Source of the DNA: Amycolatopsis tolypomycina | GTDB lineage: Bacteria > Actinomycetota > Actinomycetes > Mycobacteriales > Pseudonocardiaceae | DNA length: 64,000 nt | Direction: 5' to 3' | Assembly: GCF_900105945.1 (NCBI RefSeq) | Contig: NZ_FNSO01000003.1 | Coordinates: 964,543 to 1,028,542 of the forward strand | In this document: positions 1-8,331 of the stretch, piece by piece | How the letters are laid out: every line of letters begins with the position of its first letter | How positions within the stretch are numbered: position 1 is the first letter of the stretch | Notes under the pieces: model-generated | Told to the model about the DNA's origin: nothing | What the model saw: the letters and a program-made list of their open reading frames with translations, nothing else | Database searches by the model: none | Position numbers and translations under genes: made by a program

Positions 1-252
1 CCGTCCGCGGCCGAGCTCCAGACGTGGGTGTCGGCCGGAAAGCTGCGGTTCGTGCTCCTGCCACGGGTGTTCGTGGAGATGGGCCACGCCGGCGCGGCGT
101 CCGGCGCGGCTTCCGGCGCCCCGGGCGACGCCGTCGAGCTCACCCGCCGGATCGGCTGGGAGGCGAAGCACTGCCGTCCGGTGCCGCCCACCCGGATCGG
201 CCCGGACGCCGCGACGGCCGGGCTGCTGTTCGACTGCGCGGGCCTCGCCTAG
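1..252 (+). CDS. Glycosyltransferase family 39-like protein, C-terminal fragment
   Basis: The reading frame is open from the first base to a TAG stop, so only the last 83 residues are visible. The fragment contains LQTWVSAGKLRFVLLP, which resembles the periplasmic C-terminal tail of actinobacterial ArnT/PMT-like (GT39) membrane glycosyltransferases, where a surface segment 'Q.WV..GKL.FVL' precedes the end. No membrane segments lie in this piece. These enzymes move sugars from polyprenyl-phosphate donors to outer cell-envelope acceptors. The assignment is by resemblance of a short segment only; the catalytic domain is outside the window. The gene converges on the next one, and their stop codons overlap by a few bases. 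Confidence 0.5.
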   Translation, partial: PSAAELQTWVSAGKLRFVLLPRVFVEMGHAGAASGAASGAPGDAVELTRRIGWEAKHCRPVPPTRIGPDAATAGLLFDCAGLA

Positions 253-665
253 GCGGCGACGTCCGCCTTGGCCGGCGCCGACTTCCGCAGCCAGTAAAGG
301 CCGATGACCGGCAGCACCAGCGGGATGAACAGGTAGCCCTCGCCGTAGACCGACCAGACGGTCGGGTGCCGGAAGGCGGCTTCGTCGACGAGGCTCAGCG
401 TGCCGATCGTCAGCACGCCCAGCAGTTCGATCGAGCAGGCCACGAGGGCCACGCGCCACCAGCCGTCACCACGCCGGGCGAGCGCGACCGTGGCGACGAT
501 GTAGACGGCCGCGGCGAACGCCGAGAGCAGGTAGGCGAGCGGGGCTTCGTGGAACTTCGTGCCGATCTGGACACCGGCCCGCGACGTCGCGGCCAGCGCG
601 AAGATCGCGTACACGGCGACGAGCACCCGGCCGGGGCCGCTGGCCGTCCTACGCTGTTGCTCCAC
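249..665 (-). CDS. Small integral membrane protein
   Basis: A 138-residue protein starting at GTG 665, with a GAGG ribosome site about 9 bases upstream. Four hydrophobic stretches (about residues 12-28, 43-62, 70-92 and 108-128) suggest four membrane helices; the C-terminus is short and charged (RKSAPAKADVAA). It begins inside the 3' end of the upstream gene (17-base overlap), so the two are probably co-translated. I do not recognise the family; it resembles uncharacterised small actinobacterial membrane proteins. No enzymatic motif is visible. Confidence 0.7.
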   Translation of the reverse strand: MEQQRRTASGPGRVLVAVYAIFALAATSRAGVQIGTKFHEAPLAYLLSAFAAAVYIVATVALARRGDGWWRVALVACSIELLGVLTIGTLSLVDEAAFRHPTVWSVYGEGYLFIPLVLPVIGLYWLRKSAPAKADVAA

Positions 666-1014
666 TCCACACCTCGTTCAGTCGCAGCACCATCACCGGG
701 ATGGCCAGGCAGGCGATGCCGAGCACCGCGGTACTCGACCGGCTCCGTTCGGCCAGCGCCCAGGCGGCGCCGACGGGCAGCACGACCAGCGAGCCGATCA
801 GGTAGGCCAGGTAGGTGGCCAGGCTGCCGGGCCGGTCACCGCCGGCGAGCAGCACGATCCCGATCACCAGCTGCGCGACCAGCAGCAGTTCGAGGACCGC
901 GAGCGCGATCAGCAGCGGGTTGTCCGGAAGCCGGTTCCGAGCCGACTGGACGAAGCTCCAGAGCGCGACGACCGTGGCAGCCACGGCGACCGTCACGGCG
1001 AATCCGAAGATCAC
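649..1014 (-). CDS. Small integral membrane protein
   Basis: I place the start at GTG 1014, because GGAGGAACGG lies directly before it. An upstream ATG (1140) would add 42 polar residues without a ribosome site. The 121-residue product has four hydrophobic segments, for example VIFGFAVTVAVAATVVALWS at the N-terminus and a Leu-rich helix near residues 34-56. It overlaps the following gene by 17 bases, and both are predicted membrane proteins of unknown function, perhaps partners. The family is not recognised. Confidence 0.65.
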   Translation of the reverse strand: MIFGFAVTVAVAATVVALWSFVQSARNRLPDNPLLIALAVLELLLVAQLVIGIVLLAGGDRPGSLATYLAYLIGSLVVLPVGAAWALAERSRSSTAVLGIACLAIPVMVLRLNEVWSGATA

Positions 1015-1448
1015 CCGTTCCTCCTTCCGGTCCGCCGCCGTCAACTTACTCCGTGGTACCGCCGGGTCCGTTGGCCGAGGTGCCGCGAGCGTGGTGCGGA
1101 CCACCCGCGTGCCTCGGCAGCTCACGAGAATAATGTTCATCGTGAAAATTGATCACCGCTTGGTGGTTGATGGCATCCCGCCAATTTCATGGAGGCTCCT
1201 GCTGATCCTTGGACGGACCTGCAGAAATGCCAGAAAAGACTTCATGTTACGCCACTATGGTGTGGTGCTCGACTTCGGGAAAATCACCCTGGGTTCGACT
1301 ACTGACAGGTAAGTGTCCTTTTGCCTACCTCGGATAGCCCAGTTGAACCGCCGGGTTGGCGGATTGGCCCGAGACCGTTCGGCGTGGGGGAATATTCCTC
1401 GTCCCGGGACCCGTGTGTCCGGGGGGCTCGCACGGAGGGGTATCTCGG
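1015..1448. promoter_or_regulatory. Divergent intergenic region upstream of the lanthionine synthetase gene
   Basis: These 434 bases separate two divergent units and are visibly richer in A+T (around 1130-1300) than the flanking genes, as expected for promoters. A 38-codon open frame (ATG 1189 to TGA 1305) and a 22-codon frame from ATG 1244 exist. Neither has a ribosome site or the leader-plus-Ser/Cys core of a lanthipeptide precursor. A good ribosome site (GGAGGGG, around 1435) precedes the ATG at 1449. I see no clear -35/-10 pair that I can defend. Confidence 0.4.
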
Positions 1449-4013
1449 ATGGACCTGCGCTACGAAGCTTTTTGCTTCGCCGACCCGTTGTTCTATGACG
1501 AGCAGCAGGAAAACGACGCGCCGGCCGACGACTTCGCCACACCGCTCACCCAGGCGGCCGCCGGCTGGGCTGCCACCGACCGAGGCGTCTGGCGCTCGAT
1601 GCATCCGGACAAGAGTGTTCTGCCTGCGCAGGGCTGGCAGATCCACGTTTCCGCTGGTCTGGACAACGCGACCCGGGTGCTGGCGCAGGTGTACGAGTGC
1701 TGCATCGCGCACGGGATCGCCTACAAGCACCTCCGCTCGAAGGTGACGCTGCTGGCACGAAATTCGAAATACGCGACCGACGTCGGAGGCGTCGAGCTGG
1801 CGACCATTTATCCGGTCGACAACAACGAGCTGGATCGGGTACTGACAGACCTCTCGTCGAGGCTCGCCGACGAGCACGGCCCGGCGATTTCCAGCGGCTT
1901 GCGCTACGGCGACGGTCCCCTCTACGTGCGTTACGGCGCATTCGCGCAGCAGTGGGTCGAACACGAGGGCACCCGAGTCCCGGCGATCCGCAAGCCGGAC
2001 GGCCGGCTGGTGCCCGACAACCGCAAGCCGACGTTCTCGTTGCCCGACTGGGTGAAGCTCCCGGCCTGTTTGCAAAGCAGCATCGTCTCGCGCAAAGGCG
2101 ATCCTCAGACCCGGTTCCCGTACCGAGTGGGAAGCCCCCTGCACATCTCGAACGGCGGCGGCAGCTACCTCGCCAACCCCAAAGCGGGCGGCGACCAGGT
2201 CGTCCTGAAGGAGGCTCGCCCGCACGCCGGTCTCGACGAGGCGCACGTCGACGCCATCGAGCGGCTCCACCGCGAGCAGGAGCTCCTCGACCGGCTCGCC
2301 GGCGTCCCAGGCGTGCCACGAGTCGTCGAGCGGTTCACCGTCTCGGAGCGCCACTACCTAGCCGTCGAGCACCTGCCGGGAACCTCACTGGCCGACTGGC
2401 TGCCCCGGCACCACCCGCTGACCAGGCGAAGCCCGACGGCCGCCGCCCTCGCCACCTACACCCGCCGCGCCCTGGACATCGTCGCGGCAGTGGAGAAGAC
2501 GATCGAGGCGGTCCATGCTCGCGGCATCGTCCTGGGCGAGCTACATCCGCTGAACGTTGTGATCGACGAGGACGACCACGACCGAATCTCTCTGTCCAGT
2601 TTCGGGACGGCGTTCGACGCCGAGACCGGCGACCGCCCGGCACCGGGTGCGCCCGGCTTCCGCGTTCCGGCCGACCGCGTCGGCGTCGAGATCGACGAGT
2701 GCGCCATCGCAGCGCTGCGGCTCTGGTTGTTCTTGCCGCTTTGGCCGCTGACGGAGATTGCTCCGGCGAAGCTGCGCCGTATCGCCGACTTCGTCGAACG
2801 CCGGTTCGCGCTGCCTGCGGGGTACGCCGACAACGCAGTCACGGTGCTGGCCCCGCGTGAAAGCTCCGCGGAGCCGGCACCGCTCCATACCGAGCTCGAC
2901 CACGAGAAACCGGACTGGTCGCTGGTCCGCAAGCAGATCGCCGAAGCAATCCTGGCCAGCGCGACTCCCGCACGCCAAGACAGGCTGTTCCCCGGTGACA
3001 TCGAACAGGCCGGCGTCGGCGGCGCCTGTTTCGGCGTCGGTGCCGCGGGCGTGCTGCACGCCCTCGACGTCACCGGTGCCGGTCGCTTCCCCGAGCACGA
3101 ACGCTGGCTGATCGACGCGGTCCGTCGCGACCCACCGACCCGGCCCGGCTTCTACGACGGCAGCGCGGGCATCGCCTACGTGCTGGAGAACTTCGGGCAC
3201 CACGACGAGGCGGGCAAGCTGCTCACGTCGTCCGCGCGGCTCGTCGAGCAGACGACCGACCACTCCCTGGAGAGTGGTCTGGCCGGTATCGGGTTGACGC
3301 TGCTGCACTTCGCGACCGCCCGCCAGGACAACGAGTTCGGCCGCCAAGCCCTGACCACGGCCGTGCGGCTGGCCGAAGGGCTGGAGACTGCGGCGCCGCC
3401 GGGGAACTCCGCTCGAGCCGGCCTGCTGTCCGGCTGGTCCGGACCCGCGCTGCTGTTCATCCGGCTCTTCGAGCGCACCGGCGAGCCGGCTTGGCTGTCC
3501 TTCGCCGACCAGGCACTGTGCCGCGACCTCGAAGAATGCATCGAATTCGACGACGGCTCGTTGCACGTCCGCGACGGCGTGGCACGCACGTTGCCCTACG
3601 CCGGTGTCGGTAGTGCCGGGATTCTCCTGGCCGCCGAGCAGCTGGCTCGGCACTGTCCGGCTGCGGAGGCCGCTGTGAGTCTTCCCGCCCTGCGCGAAGC
3701 GTGCCGGGGCGAGTTCGTCGATCATCCAGGGTTGCTGAACGGCCGGTGCGGGCTGGCGGTGGCGCTGTCCGCGAATCGGGACGCGGAGCAGCCGATCCGC
3801 GCGACGGTCGATCAGCACCTGGCGTGGCTGGCCATGTACGCGGTGCCGTTCAAGGGTGGCCTCGCCTTCCCTGGCCACCGTCTCCTGCGTCTCTCGATGG
3901 ACGTCAAGACCGGCGGGGCGGGGGTCCTCCTCTCGCTCGCTGCTCTCCTCGATGGGACAGAGGTACTGCCTTTCCTGGGCGGCACGCCCTCTTCTTCGGC
4001 TTCCGGCCGCTGA
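1449..4013 (+). CDS. Class III-type lanthionine synthetase (LanKC/RamC-like), atypical kinase residues
   Basis: Start ATG 1449 gives MDLRYEAFCFADPLFYD, the usual RamC/LabKC beginning, in an 854-residue protein of normal family length. The order is an N-terminal phospho-Ser/Thr lyase-like region (1-200), a kinase-like domain (about 210-480) and a LanC-like cyclase domain (about 500-850). The cyclase keeps GLLSGWSGPALL and PYAGVGSAGILLA. The position that carries the zinc-binding Cys-His pair in true LanC reads GLLNGRCGLA, so it fits zinc-free class III. In the kinase domain the ATP-binding lysine is present (VVLKEARP, about residue 252), but the catalytic loop reads GELHPLN (Asp to Glu, about 362) and the metal-binding DFG-like site reads SLSSFG (about 382). 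Family members use GTP/ATP to dehydrate Ser/Thr in a precursor and cyclise it. No precursor gene or Ram-type ABC transporter is next to it. Confidence 0.85.
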   Translation: MDLRYEAFCFADPLFYDEQQENDAPADDFATPLTQAAAGWAATDRGVWRSMHPDKSVLPAQGWQIHVSAGLDNATRVLAQVYECCIAHGIAYKHLRSKVTLLARNSKYATDVGGVELATIYPVDNNELDRVLTDLSSRLADEHGPAISSGLRYGDGPLYVRYGAFAQQWVEHEGTRVPAIRKPDGRLVPDNRKPTFSLPDWVKLPACLQSSIVSRKGDPQTRFPYRVGSPLHISNGGGSYLANPKAGGDQVVLKEARPHAGLDEAHVDAIERLHREQELLDRLAGVPGVPRVVERFTVSERHYLAVEHLPGTSLADWLPRHHPLTRRSPTAAALATYTRRALDIVAAVEKTIEAVHARGIVLGELHPLNVVIDEDDHDRISLSSFGTAFDAETGDRPAPGAPGFRVPADRVGVEIDECAIAALRLWLFLPLWPLTEIAPAKLRRIADFVERRFALPAGYADNAVTVLAPRESSAEPAPLHTELDHEKPDWSLVRKQIAEAILASATPARQDRLFPGDIEQAGVGGACFGVGAAGVLHALDVTGAGRFPEHERWLIDAVRRDPPTRPGFYDGSAGIAYVLENFGHHDEAGKLLTSSARLVEQTTDHSLESGLAGIGLTLLHFATARQDNEFGRQALTTAVRLAEGLETAAPPGNSARAGLLSGWSGPALLFIRLFERTGEPAWLSFADQALCRDLEECIEFDDGSLHVRDGVARTLPYAGVGSAGILLAAEQLARHCPAAEAAVSLPALREACRGEFVDHPGLLNGRCGLAVALSANRDAEQPIRATVDQHLAWLAMYAVPFKGGLAFPGHRLLRLSMDVKTGGAGVLLSLAALLDGTEVLPFLGGTPSSSASGR

Positions 4014-4035
4014 CCGGTATCGCCTCGACTGCCGT

Positions 4036-4076
4036 GCAGGCAGCCGACCGCCCCGCATCAGGGGGCGGCTGCCTGC
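4036..4076 (+). terminator. GC-rich stem-loop after the lanthionine synthetase gene
   Basis: The arms GCAGGCAGCCG and CGGCTGCCTGC pair perfectly, and the stem extends with CCGCCCC/GGGGGCGG around a GCATCA loop. It begins 22 bases after the TGA stop. There is no T-run, as is common for actinomycete terminators. Confidence 0.6.
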
Positions 4077-4079
4077 GGT

Positions 4080-4350
4080 AGAGACGCGGCCCCGCCGCCG
4101 GACGCCTGCCGGCGCCGGGTCCGCTATCTCTACCAAGCCCTGACGGTGGTGGTGCGGTCGTCGCCGGGGCGCCTTCCGGCGACGAATCCGCGACCTTCGC
4201 CAGGCCACATGGGTGTGGTGGCGCGTCCGCCCGCGGGGCGCCCGCCGGGAGCGGACGCGCGACCACTGGGTCCACTTCCGTGTGTGGGTTTCGTGGCCGC
4301 CGGGGCGCCTTCCGGCGACGGGGCGAAACCACTCTCGAGCCGTCCGCCCA
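4080..4350. repeat. Tandem ~68-bp hairpin-forming repeat, about four degenerate units
   Basis: Four successive units each contain an inverted repeat around a GGGGCGCC-like core. Examples are 4158-4185 (10-bp arms TCGTCGCCGG/CCGGCGACGA) and 4221-4260 (10-bp arms GCGCGTCCGC/GCGGACGCGC). A third centres on 4303 and extends to an outer GGTTTCG/CGAAACC pair. A weaker first unit lies at 4086-4124. Core-to-core spacing is 67-69 bases. A 21-base segment is identical at 4163-4183 and 4299-4319. Arm sequences differ between units while pairing is kept, which suggests selection on the fold rather than on the sequence. It contains no convincing gene. Confidence 0.65.
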
Positions 4351-4465
4351 CCACACTTCCGCCGCAACCGGATCGACGCCTAGGTCGCCATCCGTGTTAC
4401 CAACGCTCCGGTGAGGGAACTGCCCATCCACTGTGGACCGATCTCATGGGCTTTCCAGCTTATCG

Positions 4466-4538
4466 CCGTCGAGGGGGTGGGGAACCCCTCGACGGAAATC
4501 TGTGGACAACTCGGCGATTTTGCGCGGCCTGTGGACAA
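4466..4538. promoter_or_regulatory. Perfect hairpin plus two DnaA boxes
   Basis: An 11-bp perfect stem (CCGTCGAGGGG/CCCCTCGACGG, 4466-4495, 8-base loop) is followed at once by two copies of CTGTGGACAACTCGG. Their cores, TGTGGACAA at 4501-4509 and 4530-4538, are exact complements of the actinobacterial DnaA box TTGTCCACA and lie 29 bases apart. A weaker match, TGTGGACCG, is at 4432. The hairpin could also terminate the convergent genes on either side. Confidence 0.55.
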
Positions 4539-4637
4539 CTCGGGCCGATCGGCCGTTCTTGTCGGTGAGGTGATGCATCATCGGAAGTACTGGAACGCAG
4601 CCGGCCCGGCGTCGCCGGAGAGGAGGTGAATACGACG

Positions 4638-5048
4638 TCAGGCGGGTTGCAGTGCTTCCAAGGCCTCGCGCAGCTTGCCGGAGACCGGTGTCGGCCGGCG
4701 GGACTCGCGGTCGACGAAGACGTGCACGAAGTGCCCTTCGGCGACCAGGGACTCGTCGGCGGCGTACATCCCGATCTCGTAGCGGACGCTGGACTTCCCG
4801 AGGTGCGCCACCCGCAAACCGACCTTCATCGACCCAGGAAAGGACACCGATGAGTGATACGCACAGTGCGACTCGACGCACAGCCCGATCACCGCCCCGG
4901 TCTCGATGTCGAGGCTGCCCTGCTCGATGAGCCACGTGTTGATCACCGTGTCCATCAATGAGTAGTGGACGACGTTGTTGACGTGTCCGTAGACGTCGTT
5001 GTCCTTCCAGCGCAACGGCACCGTCTGCCAGTGCGGATACCCGTTCAC
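4638..5048 (-). CDS. Acyl-CoA thioesterase, 4-hydroxybenzoyl-CoA thioesterase-like (hotdog fold)
   Basis: A 136-residue protein from GTG 5048, overlapping the upstream dehydrogenase stop in a GTGA. The N-terminal RWKDNDVYGHVNNVVHY is the classic YbgC/4HBT signature, with the catalytic Asp (DNDVYGHVNN) and conserved Asn pair. The rest fits a single hotdog domain of typical length, with FVHVFVDRESRRPTPV near the end. Such enzymes hydrolyse short or aromatic acyl-CoA in the cytoplasm. Coupled translation with the iron-dependent dehydrogenase suggests a shared acyl or hydroxy-acid pathway; the substrate cannot be told. Confidence 0.85.
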   Translation of the reverse strand: MNGYPHWQTVPLRWKDNDVYGHVNNVVHYSLMDTVINTWLIEQGSLDIETGAVIGLCVESHCAYHSSVSFPGSMKVGLRVAHLGKSSVRYEIGMYAADESLVAEGHFVHVFVDRESRRPTPVSGKLREALEALQPA

Positions 5049-6325
5049 CACAGCGACACCGATCCGCGGAGGATCTCGGACAGGTCGTCCGCGGATGCCT
5101 CGCGTGGTGCGGTGGCCAGCAGCCGCTGCTGCTTGAGGGTTCCCTCCACGAGGGAGTCCACATCGGACTCCGTGTAACCGACGGCGCCGATGCCGTCCGG
5201 GATGCCGATTTGCCGCACCAGGTCGATCAGCACCGCGGGCAGGTGGTCGGCGAAGTCGCCGGGCCACTCGAAGTCGGGTGCCAGGAGGCGGGCGACGCGC
5301 AGGTGGCGGTCCGGTGCCGCGTCGAAGGTGAAGCGGAACGCGGCGGGCGCTGTCAGGGAGACGGCCATGCCGTGCGGCACCATGGGTTCTTCGCCCGGGT
5401 AGCCGTCCGGGTGGAAATCCCTCACCTGGCCGGCGATCGGATAGGCGTTCGCGTGCGGGATGTGCACGCCGGCGTTGCCGAACCCGAGCCCGGCGAACGT
5501 CGCGGCTAGGGCCATGGCCTCGCGGGCCTTGACGTCGGAACCGTCGCGCACGGCGGCCGGGAGGGCCCACGACAGCAACCGGAGTGACTGCTCGGCGAAC
5601 ATGTCGGCCAGCGGGTTCGCGCCGCAGTACGGCACGCGCAGTTCCGGGCGCTTGCGCTCGAACTCGGTGTACGGCTTGGCGGTGTAGCTCTCGGCCGCGT
5701 GGCAAAGGATGTCCATGCCGCTGGCGGCCGTCACCGCGGGTGGCTGGCTGACGGTGAGCCGGGGGTCGACAACCGCCAGGGTCGGGCGCAGCCGGAGGTG
5801 GCTGATTCCGCTCTTGACGCGCAGGGACAGCACGTCCAGGACGCAGACCGTGGTGCTCTCCGAGCCCGTGCCGGTGGTGGTGGGCACCGCGACCAGCGGC
5901 TTCAACGGCCTGGCTGGGGCGCGGCCGCCGCCGACGGGGGCGTTGACGTAGTCCATCAGGTCGCCGTCGTTGCTCGTCAAGAGGTTCGCGGCCTTGGCTG
6001 TGTCGATCGCTGAGCCGCCGCCGACGGCGACGAAGGCGTCGTACGGGCCGGTTCCGCGGGCGAAGTCAACCGCCTTCTGCATGCTGACATCGGTGGGCTC
6101 GACGTGTACGCCGTCGAAGATCTCGGCCTGGATGCCGTAGCCCGCTATGCCGTCGGCTATGCGCTGGGGCCAGCCCGTCGCGGCGACCTGGGGGTCCGTC
6201 ACCACGAGCACGCGGTGGGCGCCGTACTGGGTGAGGTCGTAGCCGATCTCGTCGCTGGCTCCGGTGCCGTACTTCAACGCCGGTGCGCCATAAGTAAAAA
6301 CAGTTTCATGTTCGGTGGCGGTCAA
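5045..6325 (-). CDS. Iron-containing alcohol dehydrogenase, hydroxyacid-oxoacid transhydrogenase (HOT/ADHFE1)-like
   Basis: The 426 residues begin at TTG 6325 with a weak GAGG site upstream. The protein shows the group III Fe-ADH pattern: the GGGSAIDTAKAA nucleotide-binding loop (about residue 100), PTTTGTGSE (about 150), MDILCHAAESY (iron ligand region), VHIPHANAYPIAG and MVPHGMAVSLTAPA with further His ligands. The HANAYPIA and PHGM context matches the HOT branch, which couples oxidation of 4-hydroxybutyrate-type hydroxy acids to reduction of a keto acid without free NAD. It is the first gene of a two-gene unit with the thioesterase and is divergent from the ThDP enzyme. Confidence 0.82.
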   Translation of the reverse strand: MTATEHETVFTYGAPALKYGTGASDEIGYDLTQYGAHRVLVVTDPQVAATGWPQRIADGIAGYGIQAEIFDGVHVEPTDVSMQKAVDFARGTGPYDAFVAVGGGSAIDTAKAANLLTSNDGDLMDYVNAPVGGGRAPARPLKPLVAVPTTTGTGSESTTVCVLDVLSLRVKSGISHLRLRPTLAVVDPRLTVSQPPAVTAASGMDILCHAAESYTAKPYTEFERKRPELRVPYCGANPLADMFAEQSLRLLSWALPAAVRDGSDVKAREAMALAATFAGLGFGNAGVHIPHANAYPIAGQVRDFHPDGYPGEEPMVPHGMAVSLTAPAAFRFTFDAAPDRHLRVARLLAPDFEWPGDFADHLPAVLIDLVRQIGIPDGIGAVGYTESDVDSLVEGTLKQQRLLATAPREASADDLSEILRGSVSLW

Positions 6326-6486
6326 GCGGTGGTCCTCGCTCCCTTGATCGGCTGACAGTCGGTCAAAGCGGACATTCGGCCTATCCTTGTCCGGTTTCGG
6401 TGAAGATCACTTGACTGCACTGAACGGTGCCCGCCTAAGCTCTCCTCATTAGATACCAACTGGGAGCGACCGTCGCCCAGACGGCC

Positions 6487-8118
6487 GTGCGGATCCTGAC
6501 CGAGGCGCGTGTCCGCCGTGTGTACGCGGTGGTCGGTGAGTCCTTCCTGGAGCTGCTCGACGCCCTGCAGCGGGAGCGGGAGATCACGCTGGTCTCGGCG
6601 CGCCACGATGCGGGCGCGGCGTTCATGGCGGAGGCCGAAGGGAAGCTCACCGAACGTCCCGCCGTGCTGCTCGCCAGCCGGGGGCCGAGCGCGGCGAGCC
6701 TCGCCATCGGCGTCCAAACGGCGTACCAGGACGAGACACCGATGGTCGTGCTGCTGGAGACGCCGGCGATCGAACCCGTGCCGTCTTCGTCCGGGGAGCT
6801 GCCGACTTCCGACCTGACAGCCATGTTCGAGTCGATCGCCAAGTCGACATTGCGGGTGACCGACCCGGACGGGCTGCCGGGGCTGCTCGCGCACGCGCTG
6901 ACGACGTCGCAGGAAGGGCGGCCCGGACCGGTCGTGCTCGGCGTGCCCTGTGACATCTGGGGGATGCCCTACGACGCGGCGAAGCCGATGGCGCGGGTGC
7001 GGCCGCCGGCGTCCGGGACGCTGGGCCGTTCGGCGGACGCCGTGGCGCAGCTGGTGGACGAGGCCAAGTACCCCGTCGTCATCGTCGGGGGGCGGGCGCG
7101 GTCGGCTCGGGACGAGCTGATCGCCGTTGCCGACGAGCTCGCGCTGCCCGTCTACAACGCCTTCCGGCGGCAGGACGCCTTCCCGGAAAACCATGCCCGC
7201 TACGCCGGTCACCTCGGGCTCGGCATCCCGGCCCGGCAGCTGGACGCGCTCGAGCGCGCCGACCTGGTGCTCGCGCTCGGCACCCAGCTCGACGAGGTGA
7301 CGACGCAGGCCTACCGGTACCCGACCGCGCAGCAGACGCTGGTCATGGTCGGCACCGGCATCGATGTCAGCCCGAAACGGCGGGGGCTGACCTTCCGCGT
7401 CGACTCCGAGGTCGAGCCGTTCCTGCGGGAGCTGCGGGAGGTGGCGTCGCCGCGGACGAGGCGGGCTTCGGCGGCGAACGCGGCCGTCCACACCTTCATG
7501 ACCCCGCCCGACACCAGCGGGAACACGCGGGTGCACCCCGTCGACGTCGTCCGCGCGCTGCGGAAGCTGGCGCCCGAGGACACCATCGTGACCAGCGACG
7601 CGGGGAACTTCGCGCAGTTCATGCACCGCTACTGGTGCTTCACGGCACCGCGCAGCCAGCTCGGTCCGAGCAACGCCGCGATGGGGTACGCCGTGCCGGC
7701 GGCCGTTGCCGCGAAACTCGCCGAGCCGCGGCGGACCGTCGTGGCCATGGTCGGGGACGCCGGGACGCTGATGACCGGGCAGGAGATCGAAACGGCCGTC
7801 CGGTACCGGGCGCCGGTGATGGTGGTCGTCTTCCAGAACGGCGTGCACGGCGCCCTCGCGATGCACCAGGCCCGCACGTACGGCCGGCTCACCGGGGTCT
7901 CCATCCCGCTGACCGACTTCGCGTCCTGGGCGCGTGGACTGGGCGCGGCCGGGTACACCGTGGACGATCGAGAAGAACTCGAGCCCATCATCGCCAGCGC
8001 GCTCGTGCGGCAGCGGCCGTGCGTCATCGACGTGCGGACGGACCCCGACGTCGTTACTCCGGACGTGCGGATCTCGGCCCTGCTCGCGCAGGCACGTCCG
8101 CAACCTCCCGTCCAGTAA
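6487..8118 (+). CDS. Thiamine-diphosphate-dependent enzyme (acetolactate synthase/benzoylformate decarboxylase superfamily)
   Basis: The frame from GTG 6487 gives 543 residues. It is also open back to 6439, and TVAQTAVRILTEARVRRVY matches the usual N-terminus better, so the true start may be a non-standard codon near 6448-6460. Domains run in the order PYR (about 1-170), central (about 185-320) and PP (about 350-520). Two key sites differ from the family. The cofactor-activating Glu in the RHE.GAA motif is Asp here (RHDAGAAFMAEA, about residue 40), and the ThDP/Mg motif begins GDAGTL instead of GDG. The family makes or breaks C-C bonds of 2-keto acids; the substrate is unknown. It is divergent from the HOT/thioesterase pair. 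Confidence 0.75.
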   Translation: MRILTEARVRRVYAVVGESFLELLDALQREREITLVSARHDAGAAFMAEAEGKLTERPAVLLASRGPSAASLAIGVQTAYQDETPMVVLLETPAIEPVPSSSGELPTSDLTAMFESIAKSTLRVTDPDGLPGLLAHALTTSQEGRPGPVVLGVPCDIWGMPYDAAKPMARVRPPASGTLGRSADAVAQLVDEAKYPVVIVGGRARSARDELIAVADELALPVYNAFRRQDAFPENHARYAGHLGLGIPARQLDALERADLVLALGTQLDEVTTQAYRYPTAQQTLVMVGTGIDVSPKRRGLTFRVDSEVEPFLRELREVASPRTRRASAANAAVHTFMTPPDTSGNTRVHPVDVVRALRKLAPEDTIVTSDAGNFAQFMHRYWCFTAPRSQLGPSNAAMGYAVPAAVAAKLAEPRRTVVAMVGDAGTLMTGQEIETAVRYRAPVMVVVFQNGVHGALAMHQARTYGRLTGVSIPLTDFASWARGLGAAGYTVDDREELEPIIASALVRQRPCVIDVRTDPDVVTPDVRISALLAQARPQPPVQ

Positions 8119-8331
8119 CGGTTTTGCTCTGTTTCGTTCCGGAAAAGCTGGGAATGTCGTGTGGTAGCAGGGCGTTGGCTCGGGTAGCCTGACGGTGTTC
8201 CGGTGGTGGTTCGCCGCTGAACCTTCCCGGCCGGGTCCCGGCGGGAGACAACCGGTTTCTGTCGGTGCCGCATGGCACCATCACGGTCATGACCCGCGCC
8301 GAAGCGGGCAGGGAACGAGGGGAGTTTCGAC

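Noticed and set aside
1189..1305. 38-codon frame upstream of the lanthionine synthetase as a precursor peptide
   Set aside because: No ribosome site, no Ser in the C-terminal part, and no SxxS...C core or class III leader motif.
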